DNA of 64,000 bases, taken from Verrucomicrobiota bacterium (GTDB lineage Bacteria > Verrucomicrobiota > Verrucomicrobiia > Opitutales > Opitutaceae). Every line of letters begins with the position of its first letter. Position 1 is the stretch's first letter. Both the position numbers and the translations under genes were made by a program. Below are positions 16,113 to 23,652 of this stretch, piece after piece. The DNA lies in NCBI GenBank assembly GCA_023399155.1, contig JAEWQP010000022.1, positions 248,001 through 312,000 on the forward strand, given 5' to 3'. The notes below the pieces were generated by a model, which was given only the letters and a program-made list of their open reading frames with translations, was not told where the DNA came from and did no database searches.

Positions 16113-18893
16113 ATGCGCTTGCCTACCCTTCTTTCGCGTCTGGTTGCCCTCATTCTGTTACTGTCTGGCGCGCCCGCGGGTGCCGCGCCCTCCGGCGAAA
16201 CGCCGGCCGGCCGCGAGCGCATCCTCTTCGATGCCGGCTGGCGCTTCGCGTTGGGGCACGCCACCGACCCGGCGCAGGATTTCGGGCACGCCACCGGCTT
16301 CTTCTCCTACCTGGCGAAGACCGGCTACGGCGACGGCGCGGCCGCGGCGGGATTCGATGACCGCGCGTGGCGCCGGATCGACCTGCCGCATGACTGGGCG
16401 GTGGAGGCACCCTTCGACCCGCGCGCCAGCCACAGCCATGGCTACAAGGCGATCGGCCCGCGCTTCCCGGAATCGAGCGTCGGCTGGTACCGCAAGCGCT
16501 TCTCCATCCCGCAGAGCGACCTCGGGCGCCGCATCCGCCTCGAGTTCGACGGCGTGTATCGCGCCGCGCGCGTGTTCGTGAACGGTTTCTTTGTCGGCGA
16601 GGAGCCCAGCGGCTACGCGGCGGCGAGCTACGATGTGTCGGACTATCTCAACTACGGCGGCGACAACGTCGTGGCCGTGCGCGTGGACGCCTCGATGGAG
16701 GAGGGCTGGTACTACGAGGGCGCGGGCATCTACCGCCACACCTGGCTGCTCAAGACCGATCCCGTCCACGTGGCGCAATTCGGCACCTGGGTGCGGACGG
16801 AGGTCGGCGAGGACGCGGCGACGCTCCGCATCGAGACGACGCTCGCGCACGAGGGCCGCGAGGACGCGGACGTGGCGCTCAGGCACGAGGTGTTCGATCC
16901 CTCGGGCCGGCTCGTGGCCGCGACCGCCCGTCCCGACACCCGGCGCCTTTCGCCCGGTGCGCGCGACGTCCGCGAGGAGCGGCTCGCGGTCGCGCAACCG
17001 CAGCTGTGGTCGATCGAGACGCCGCACCTCTACCGGCTCGAGACCACCGTGCTGCGCGATGGCGTGCCGGTGGATCGCCACGCGACGCCGTTTGGCATCC
17101 GCACGATCCACTTCGATCCGGACCTCGGCTTCTTCCTCAACGGAAAACGTGTCCAGATCAAGGGTGCAAACAACCACCAGGACCACGCCGGCATCGGCGT
17201 GGCGCTGCCCGACGCGATGCAGGAATACCGGATACGCGCGTTGCAGGCGATGGGCTCCAACACCTACCGCACCTCGCACCACCCACCCACGCCTGAGCTG
17301 CTCCATGCATGCGACCGCCTCGGCATGCTCGTCATCGACGAGGCGAGGCTCCAGGGCATCAATGAGTTTCATCTCCGCCCGCTCGAGCAGCTGATCCGGC
17401 GCGACCGCAACCATCCCTCGGTCATCCTCTGGTCCCTCGGCAACGAGGAGTGGGCCATCGAGGGCAACATCAAGGGCGCGCGCATCACCACGACGATGCA
17501 GGACTTCGCCCGCCGGCTCGATCCGACGCGCCGAACCACCGTGGCGATTTCCGGCGGCTGGGGCGGCACCTCGACGACGGTGGATGTCGCCGGCGTGAAC
17601 TACATCCGCCAGGCCAGGGTCGACGAGCAGCACCGCCTCTTTCCCGAACAGATCATCCTGGGCACCGAGGAGACGACCACGCAGGGCACGCGCGGCGTGT
17701 ATGTCGACGACCGGGCGCGCTGCCACCTGGCCCCGGTCGAGGATGGCTCGTCGGGCGGCAACGCCGAGCGCGGCTGGCAGTTCTACGCCGCGCGTCCATG
17801 GGCCGCCGGCGTGGTCTACTGGACCGGCTTTGACTACCGCGGCGAACCGGTGCCGTTCGGCTTCCCGGCGATCAGCTCGCAGTTTGGGATTCTGGATACA
17901 TGCGGCTTTCCCAAGGACGGTTATTACTACCTGAAATCCTGGTGGACCGACGAGACGGTGCTGCACCTCTTCCCGCACTGGAACTGGCCCGGGCGCGAGG
18001 GCGAGGCGATCGAGGTTCGGGCGCACAGCAACTGCGAGGAGGTGGAACTGTTTCTCAACGGCGCTTCGCTCGGCCGAAAGGCGATGCCGGTGAACGGTCA
18101 TCTCGCGTGGCCGGTCGAGTACGCGCCTGGCACGCTGCTCGCGCGCGGCTACCGCGGCGGAAAGGAGATCGCTGTCGCGCGCGTCGAGACCACGGGGCCG
18201 GCGGCGGCGATCGCGCTGACACCGCACCAGGCCACCCTCAGCGCGGACGGACGCGACGTGGCCGTCGTCACGGTCGAGATGCGCGACGCCTCGGGCCGTT
18301 TCGTGCCGACCGCCGCCCAGAAGGTGAACTTCGCCCTCTCCGGCCCGGGCCGCATCCTCGGCGTGGGCAACGGCGATCCGTCCAGTCTCGAGCCGGATGT
18401 CTTTGTCGAGTCCGTGGCTTCGCTGCCGCTCGGGGCGTGGACGCCGCCGGATCCCGCGGAGAGTTCCGGCGTGACGGTGTTCGAGGCGACGTTTGACGTG
18501 CCGGCGGTGCCTGCCGGCGGTTCGGCCGCGCTCCTGCTCAACGCACTGGGCCCGGTGCAGACGGTCACGCTCAACGGCCGCGAGCTCCTGCGCGACGCCG
18601 CTCCGAGCCAGGCGCGCATCGAGCTGCCGCTGGACGGGCTCGACCTGAAGCCCACGGGCAACACCGTGCGCATCGAGGCCACGCGCTTCGCCGAGTGGTC
18701 GGCGCGCGAGAGCATCCGCGAGACCCATCCCGCCTCCCTGCGCGTCACGACGCCGCCCGCACCCTGGTCGCGTTCCGTCTTCAACGGGCTCGCGCAGGTG
18801 ATCATCCAGTCCACCGGCGAGCCCGGGGCGATCGAGTTGAGCGCATCTGCAGATGGCGTCCGCGCGGCGGTCCTCAGGGTTTCCGCCCGCTGA
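16113..18893 (+). CDS. Secreted glycoside hydrolase family 2 (beta-galactosidase-like)
   Basis: 926-aa exported glycosidase. The start at 16113 is supported by the AAGGGG ribosome site eight bases upstream and by a signal peptide (residues 1 to about 24, ending GAPAGAA). The order is typical of GH2: sugar-binding jelly roll with VGWYRKRFSIP and FDGVYRAARVFVNG, an Ig-like domain, then the TIM barrel. The acid/base Glu lies in WSLGNEEW and the probable nucleophile Glu in ILGTEET. A C-terminal region with a Big/DUF4982-like beta domain and a further beta-sandwich completes it. It probably releases beta-linked galactose or related sugars from plant polysaccharide; exact specificity is uncertain. 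Confidence 0.9.
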   Translation: MRLPTLLSRLVALILLLSGAPAGAAPSGETPAGRERILFDAGWRFALGHATDPAQDFGHATGFFSYLAKTGYGDGAAAAGFDDRAWRRIDLPHDWAVEAPFDPRASHSHGYKAIGPRFPESSVGWYRKRFSIPQSDLGRRIRLEFDGVYRAARVFVNGFFVGEEPSGYAAASYDVSDYLNYGGDNVVAVRVDASMEEGWYYEGAGIYRHTWLLKTDPVHVAQFGTWVRTEVGEDAATLRIETTLAHEGREDADVALRHEVFDPSGRLVAATARPDTRRLSPGARDVREERLAVAQPQLWSIETPHLYRLETTVLRDGVPVDRHATPFGIRTIHFDPDLGFFLNGKRVQIKGANNHQDHAGIGVALPDAMQEYRIRALQAMGSNTYRTSHHPPTPELLHACDRLGMLVIDEARLQGINEFHLRPLEQLIRRDRNHPSVILWSLGNEEWAIEGNIKGARITTTMQDFARRLDPTRRTTVAISGGWGGTSTTVDVAGVNYIRQARVDEQHRLFPEQIILGTEETTTQGTRGVYVDDRARCHLAPVEDGSSGGNAERGWQFYAARPWAAGVVYWTGFDYRGEPVPFGFPAISSQFGILDTCGFPKDGYYYLKSWWTDETVLHLFPHWNWPGREGEAIEVRAHSNCEEVELFLNGASLGRKAMPVNGHLAWPVEYAPGTLLARGYRGGKEIAVARVETTGPAAAIALTPHQATLSADGRDVAVVTVEMRDASGRFVPTAAQKVNFALSGPGRILGVGNGDPSSLEPDVFVESVASLPLGAWTPPDPAESSGVTVFEATFDVPAVPAGGSAALLLNALGPVQTVTLNGRELLRDAAPSQARIELPLDGLDLKPTGNTVRIEATRFAEWSARESIRETHPASLRVTTPPAPWSRSVFNGLAQVIIQSTGEPGAIELSASADGVRAAVLRVSAR

Positions 18894-18916
18894 CCCGTAC
18901 CGATGGAGACAATACA

Positions 18917-18941
18917 GCCGGCGGCCTTGCGGGCCGCCGGC
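18917..18941. terminator. Hairpin between convergent GH2 and small membrane protein genes
   Basis: Perfect 10-bp stem GCCGGCGGCC / GGCCGCCGGC with a 5-base loop, placed 23 bases after the GH2 stop and 21 bases beyond the stop of the opposing gene. A short TTT follows on the plus strand. Likely serves both genes. Confidence 0.7.
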
Positions 18942-18962
18942 CGTTTGCAGTGCGGAGTCGAG

Positions 18963-19250
18963 TCAGGCCGCTTCTTCCCCGCGAAGCTCGCGGACGGGGA
19001 AATCAACGACGGCGGCTTCATCCGCCGGAGCCGGTGGCGTGTCGAGCAGCGAGCGGTCGTCGAGTTCGATTGACGCAATCGGCGTGTAGGAGAACAGGGT
19101 GATCTCGACCATGCCCCAGACGAGCGTCAGGATGAAGCCGAGCGTGCTTGGAAGGGCGAGAGGGCCGTGGGCGTAGACGCTCCACGCGGTGAACAGGGTC
19201 AGGGCCGGGCCGATGGACGCGGGAAGAAACGAACGGGAGGGGGTGCTCAT
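18963..19250 (-). CDS. Small membrane protein, unknown function
   Basis: 95-aa product with two hydrophobic segments (about residues 13-28 and 36-55, FILTLVWGMVEITLFSY) and an acidic, proline-rich tail exposed on one side of the membrane. No family recognised. Convergent with the GH2 gene and probably monocistronic. No convincing Shine-Dalgarno sequence was seen before ATG 19250. Confidence 0.55.
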   Translation of the reverse strand: MSTPSRSFLPASIGPALTLFTAWSVYAHGPLALPSTLGFILTLVWGMVEITLFSYTPIASIELDDRSLLDTPPAPADEAAVVDFPVRELRGEEAA

Positions 19251-19615
19251 GGCGGACGTGTTTCGGAGGTTTTGGATGGGCCGATACTAGCAACGCCTTG
19301 CGGCGAACACCATGGCCCGCCCGACCCGGGCCGGTCGGCCCACGTGGAGGTGGCACGGTGATGCCGCGCGAGGCGCTTCTCCCCGCGCGTGCTCACGCCG
19401 CCCCCGTGCATGCCGGTGCGCGCCGGCGATTGTGCGCGCGCAGTTGCGCCGGGCGTATTTGTGATTCAAGTGGGCGCGCAAGTCAGTCGATCAGAGTCTT
19501 GAGATACGGGTTCGATCGAGTCGGGAGACCGCGAGGCGGCCCAAAGAAACGCCGCCGTCGCGCGTCTCAGAAATCGGGAGTGGTTCAACGTCTGCGACAA
19601 CACGGAGGAACGCTC
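19251..19615 (+). other. Intergenic region holding one copy of an 11-bp repeat
   Basis: About 365 bases between divergent genes. No gene-like reading frame has support. It includes TTTGTGATTCA at 19458-19468, which recurs at 20120-20130 just before the DTW gene, and a GGAGGA ribosome site at about 19604 for the following gene. A promoter for the 148-aa gene is expected here but not assigned. Confidence 0.45.
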
Positions 19616-20062
19616 ATGAAACTCTCAGCTCTCCTGGCCCGGCGGCAGGCCCTGCTTCGGCAGTCTCATCTCGCCAATCTCGCATTCGCTCACCAGCGAC
19701 TCGGGGAATTCGGCGCGCGCATCGCGCGTGCGCGGCTCCAAGGACCGGTGGTGCTCAAGCGCGCGGATCCGGAAAACGGACGCGAATGGCCGGTGCTGAT
19801 CGCGCTCCGCGGCAGCCAGGCCGTGCTCGACGAGCATTTCTCCGAGGAGGACATCATCGACCTCGCGGACGTGATCGCCTACGCGCTCGACGCCCGCGAT
19901 GCCGAGGTCGCGTTCGACCTGCGCGAACTCCGCACGCTCTTTCAGCTGCCGGTGCGGCTGGCGCTGGAGGAGGCGGGCATCTCCATCGACGAACCGCCGA
20001 TGCTGCCAGACCCCTTCGGGGATTTCCTGGATTCGCGGTGCGACGACGAGGACGAGCGGTAG
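19616..20062 (+). CDS. Hypothetical protein, 148 aa
   Basis: Soluble, charged protein with no recognised family. The start is set by a strong GGAGGA ribosome site six bases upstream. The N-terminal half is a basic helix (MKLSALLARRQALLRQSHLA); the C-terminal half is acidic and ends in a run of Asp and Glu (SRCDDEDER). No membrane segment or signal. Lies 100 bases upstream of the DTW-domain gene on the same strand, and both are preceded by the same 11-bp word, so they may be co-regulated. Confidence 0.6.
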   Translation: MKLSALLARRQALLRQSHLANLAFAHQRLGEFGARIARARLQGPVVLKRADPENGREWPVLIALRGSQAVLDEHFSEEDIIDLADVIAYALDARDAEVAFDLRELRTLFQLPVRLALEEAGISIDEPPMLPDPFGDFLDSRCDDEDER

Positions 20063-20119
20063 CCCCGTCCTGACCCGCGGCGGCCGAAGGCCCCGCGGGA
20101 TGCGGGCGCTGTCGGTGCT

Positions 20120-20130
20120 TTTGTGATTCA
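20120..20130 (+). repeat. Second copy of TTTGTGATTCA upstream of the DTW gene
   Basis: Exact 11-bp match to 19458-19468, here 32 bases before ATG 20163. An AT-rich word this long is unlikely to repeat by chance within 700 bp of such GC-rich DNA. It may be a shared promoter or regulator element. Confidence 0.5.
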
Positions 20131-20162
20131 CAGCGCGGTCTTGCGGCCCTGTTCTCGGCGGG

Positions 20163-20906
20163 ATGGGCCGCGAGACCTGCTACCGTTGCTTCTGGCCGAA
20201 GGCGCACTGCTGGTGCGGCTCGATCGTGCCCGTGCCCACGCGCACGCGCTTCGTGCTGCTCATGCATCCGAAGGAGTTCAAGCGGGAGAAGGCCGCGACG
20301 GGGCGCCTCACGCACCTGTGCCTCGCCGACAGCGAGATCCACATGGATCTCGCGTGGGACGGCAACGCCGCCGTGCAGGCCATCCTCGGGGACCCGCGCA
20401 ACCACTGCGTGCTTCTGTATCCAGGTCCTGAAGCCAGGAATCTTTCCCGAGGCGAACTCGGCGCGGACGCGCTGGCGGGACGCCGGCTCGTCGTGTTCCT
20501 GCTCGACGCCACCTGGAGCGGCGCGCGCAAGATGCTCAGGCTCTCCCCGGGCCTGCAGTCGCTGCCGCGCGTGGTGATCACCGCATCCGCACCGAGCCGC
20601 TACGTCATCAAGCGCCAGCCGCAGGCCGGCTGCCTGTCCACGCTCGAGGCGGTGCATGAGACCCTGCTTGCGCTCGAGCGCGTCGGACTGGACCGCTACG
20701 AGCGCCCGGAGCAACTCCTACAGGTGTTCGACCGCATGCAGCAGTTCCACCTCGATTTCGCCCGCGATCCCGTGCGCGGCCGCCTGAGCCGCCATCATGC
20801 CACACCGCTACCGCGGGGTGTCGATCCGGAGCAGCGGTTCGCGGACCGCGCGCCCGCGGCGCCATCAAAGCGCCGCCGCTACATCCGCGGCTTGGATACG
20901 ATGTAG
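20163..20906 (+). CDS. DTW-domain tRNA-uridine aminocarboxypropyltransferase-like protein
   Basis: 247-aa member of the TDD/DTW family, which transfers the aminocarboxypropyl group of SAM to uridine (acp3U) in tRNA, as shown for E. coli TapT. The N-terminus carries the zinc-knuckle-like cysteines of CYRCFWPKAHCWC, followed by the family segment LLMHPKEFKREKAATGR. The naming motif reads LLDATWSGARKM, with Asp-x-Thr-Trp. It then continues through the conserved SAPSRYVIKRQP and CLSTLEAV segments. The gene contains two TGGATAC motif copies (20417 and 20893). Confidence 0.88.
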   Translation: MGRETCYRCFWPKAHCWCGSIVPVPTRTRFVLLMHPKEFKREKAATGRLTHLCLADSEIHMDLAWDGNAAVQAILGDPRNHCVLLYPGPEARNLSRGELGADALAGRRLVVFLLDATWSGARKMLRLSPGLQSLPRVVITASAPSRYVIKRQPQAGCLSTLEAVHETLLALERVGLDRYERPEQLLQVFDRMQQFHLDFARDPVRGRLSRHHATPLPRGVDPEQRFADRAPAAPSKRRRYIRGLDTM

Positions 20907-20981
20907 GCCGCCCGCTGGCGGCCACCGTCGCGGGCGAATGCGAGCCGGATCCAGGGGCCCGTGCGCCGCGGGCCCTGCCCG

Positions 20982-22058
20982 CTACGATGCCGCTCCGGCT
21001 TCGCCCGGCGGGAGCAGCGGAGCGAAGAGCGACTTGTTCGACGACTTCATGTACGCCTCCCGGGCCTCGATCGTCCCGTCCTTCACGCGCGCCATGAGGC
21101 TGTTGTCCATCGTGATCATTCCGTCGGCACTGCCGCTCTCGATGATCGCCTTGATGTTCGCGATCTGGCCGGAACGGATCGTATTCGGAAGCGCCTCGTG
21201 CGGGAGGAGGATCTCGTGCACCGCACAGCGGCCCTTGGGGAGGCGCTTGCACAGCAGCTGGGCGACGACGCCGGCGAGGCAGCTCGAGAGCATCACGCGC
21301 ACCTGGTTCTGCTCGTCGGCGGGAAACGTGTTGATGATGCGGTCGACCGTCTTGGCTGCGTTGTTCGTGTGCAGCGTGCCGAACACGAGCATGCCCATCG
21401 AGGCGCAGGAGATCGCCAGCTTGATTGTTTCCATCTCCCGCATCTCGCCGAGGAGCACGATGTCGGGATCGTGCCGCATGGCACCCTTGAGCGCGGCGGC
21501 GAACGACTCGGTGTGCTCGCCGACCTCGCGGTGCACGATCACGCTCTTCTTCACCGGATGCACAAACTCGATCGGGTCCTCGATCGTGATGATGTGGCGC
21601 GCGAGGTTCTGATTGATGTAGTCGATCATCGCGGCGAGCGTCGTCGACTTGCCGCTGCCGGTCGGGCCGGTCACCACCACGAGCCCCTCGCGCAGGTGGC
21701 AGAGCTTCTTCAACTGTTCAGGCAGCTTCAGATCCTCGAACGAGAGGATCTTCGCGGGAATCTGGCGGAAGACCGCGGCCTGGCCCCAGTAGTTGTAGAG
21801 GAAATTGGCGCGGAACCGCGCGAGCCCGGGGATCTCGTGGGCCAGGTCGAGATCCTTGCGTTCAAGGAAGTCCGCCCACCGCTTCTCGGGGCAGATCTCC
21901 CGGAGGAGCGATTCCATCGCCTGCGGCTCCAGCGGCGTGTCGCCGATTGGCGTGAGCGCGCCCGAGATGCGGGCCTTGGGCGGAAGGCCGACCGTGAGAT
22001 GAAGGTCGGATCCCCCGCGCTCGAGCATGGTCCGCAGAAGCTGGTCGACGGCGGCCAT
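20982..22058 (-). CDS. pilT: Type IV pilus retraction ATPase PilT
   Basis: 358-aa hexameric ATPase that depolymerises type IV pili and so drives twitching and, in many bacteria, DNA uptake. Features: the N-terminal MERGGSDLHLTVG-type segment, Walker A GPTGSGKST, the Asp box EDPIEFVH, Walker B DIVLLGEMREMETI, the His box LVFGTLHTNNA, and the PilT-type C-terminal region with AVHEILLPHEALPNTIRSGQ. It follows a second PilT-like gene with a 47-base gap on the same strand, so the two form an operon. No pilin genes are in the window. Confidence 0.93.
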   Translation of the reverse strand: MAAVDQLLRTMLERGGSDLHLTVGLPPKARISGALTPIGDTPLEPQAMESLLREICPEKRWADFLERKDLDLAHEIPGLARFRANFLYNYWGQAAVFRQIPAKILSFEDLKLPEQLKKLCHLREGLVVVTGPTGSGKSTTLAAMIDYINQNLARHIITIEDPIEFVHPVKKSVIVHREVGEHTESFAAALKGAMRHDPDIVLLGEMREMETIKLAISCASMGMLVFGTLHTNNAAKTVDRIINTFPADEQNQVRVMLSSCLAGVVAQLLCKRLPKGRCAVHEILLPHEALPNTIRSGQIANIKAIIESGSADGMITMDNSLMARVKDGTIEAREAYMKSSNKSLFAPLLPPGEAGAAS

Positions 22059-22105
22059 GGTTCAGCAGGAGCAGGGCGGACGGCCCCGTGAAAGTGGACG
22101 ATCGT

Positions 22106-23485
22106 TCATGACAAACGCGCGCGAATCACGCGGTTGGCGATGTTGGCATGCGCGGTCTCGGTGGAGATCCTGCGCTCCTGCCAGAGGTTGAACACAACCA
22201 CGTCCATCAGGCACATGCCGTCGCGCGCGCCGGTTTCCATGGTGTTTCGCAGCCCCTGGGTCTTGCCCTCGCGCACGAGGTTCTGGATGGCGACGTTGCT
22301 CACGAGGATCTCGCAGGCGAGCACGAGGCCGCCGCTGGTGGCCGGGAGCAGCCGCTGGCAGACGATGCCGCGCAGGCTCTCCGCCACGCTGGCCCGGATC
22401 TGCGTCTGCTGGGCGGGCGGGAAGACATCGAGGATGCGGTTGAGCGTCGTGGCCGCGTCGCTGGTGTGCATCGTGCCGATCACGAGGTGGCCGGTCTCGC
22501 TCGCCGTGATCGCCATCTCGATGGTCTCGAGGTCGCGCAGCTCGCCGATGACGATCACGTCGGGATCCTCGCGCAGCGCTCCCTTGAGCGCGGTGAAGAA
22601 CGACTTGGTGTGCGGTCCGACCTCGCGCTGCGTGACGTTGCAGCCGAGCGGCGGCTGGACCACCTCGATCGGGTCCTCGATCGTGATGATGTGGTCGGTG
22701 CGCGTGGCGTTGAGGTGGGCCACCATCGAGGCGAGCGTCGTCGTCTTGCCCGAGCCCACCGGGCCGGTCACGAGGATGAGCCCGTTGTGGTGGGAGAGGA
22801 GCTTCTCGAGCGTCGCGAGGTGCGCGGTGAACCCGAGGTCGGCGAGGGATTTTGTCTCCGGTGCGATGATACGGTAGGCGCCGGCCGCGCCGCCCTTGTG
22901 GAACATCAGGTTGACGCGATAGCGCTCCTGGCCGCTCAGCGCCAGCGCGAGGTCGTAATCCTTGCGCAGCAGGTAGGTTCGCTTCTGGCCGGCGGAAAGG
23001 AGGGCGACATTGAGGCGCAGGGCGTCGTCGGGTGTGAGCAGATACTCACTCAGGGTGACGATCTCGCGGTGCTTGCGCAGGAAGGGACGCGCTCCCGTGC
23101 AAAGGTGGATGTCGCTCGCGCCGAAGCGGGCGGTGATGCGGAGCAGTTCGCGCAGGCCGGCGGCGAGATCGTCGTCCGACATGGCCCCGATCTCGTCGAA
23201 CACGAAGGGCAGCGCCGGCAGGCCCGGCGGCGGTTCGGCCCGCGGCGCGCGGGGCACAAAAGGATCCTGCGGCGGCCCCTCGCCGCCGGACCGGGCGTGC
23301 GCGATGTTGGCCAGCTCCTCGAGCAGCGGGAGATCGGTGACGACCCCGGTGTTGAGCAGGTGTTGCGCGTAGCCGAGCAGATCCGCGGCGGGTCCGACCT
23401 GCTCGAGGGCACGCCGACACTGCGCGGGGCTGGAGAGGCCCTTTTCGATGCAGAGCCAGGCGAGCCAGCGGATGCCGTTGTTCAT
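22106..23485 (-). CDS. PilT/PilU-like ATPase with N-terminal extension
   Basis: 459-aa paralogue of PilT. The ATPase core (from about residue 105) has SDIHLCTGARPFLR, Walker A GPVGSGKTT, the Asp box EDPIEVV, Walker B DVIVIGELRDLETI and the His box LVIGTMHTSDA. About 100 extra residues at the N-terminus form a helical domain (WLAWLCIEKGLSSPAQCRRA) that ends in a Pro-rich linker. This resembles the N-terminal regions that tether type II/IV secretion ATPases to partners. Upstream of pilT in one operon; probably an accessory retraction ATPase (PilU role). Confidence 0.88.
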   Translation of the reverse strand: MNNGIRWLAWLCIEKGLSSPAQCRRALEQVGPAADLLGYAQHLLNTGVVTDLPLLEELANIAHARSGGEGPPQDPFVPRAPRAEPPPGLPALPFVFDEIGAMSDDDLAAGLRELLRITARFGASDIHLCTGARPFLRKHREIVTLSEYLLTPDDALRLNVALLSAGQKRTYLLRKDYDLALALSGQERYRVNLMFHKGGAAGAYRIIAPETKSLADLGFTAHLATLEKLLSHHNGLILVTGPVGSGKTTTLASMVAHLNATRTDHIITIEDPIEVVQPPLGCNVTQREVGPHTKSFFTALKGALREDPDVIVIGELRDLETIEMAITASETGHLVIGTMHTSDAATTLNRILDVFPPAQQTQIRASVAESLRGIVCQRLLPATSGGLVLACEILVSNVAIQNLVREGKTQGLRNTMETGARDGMCLMDVVVFNLWQERRISTETAHANIANRVIRARLS

Positions 23486-23630
23486 GTCATGGAGCGGTTG
23501 GGATCGCGGGGAGACCGCGAGGGGCCGCGCGACGGAAAACTTGTCCTCACAACGGCCGCAAGCGACGATTCTGGAGTGTTTGTTGCGCCCCGGAATGCGG
23601 TGCGTGTAAAACGCTGTAACACGCCGTGCA

Positions 23631-23649
23631 GCCCGCCCGGGCGGCGGGC
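23631..23649 (-). terminator. Possible terminator of the hybrid kinase gene
   Basis: Inverted repeat GCCCGCC / GGCGGGC with a 5-base loop immediately after the stop of the histidine kinase gene. No T tract follows on the minus strand, so termination here would be weak or factor-dependent. Confidence 0.35.
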
Positions 23650-23652
23650 CGG

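Noticed and set aside
16158..18728. 856-codon minus-strand frame opposite the GH2 gene
   Set aside because: The plus strand has a ribosome site, signal peptide and GH2 catalytic motifs; the mirror frame has none.
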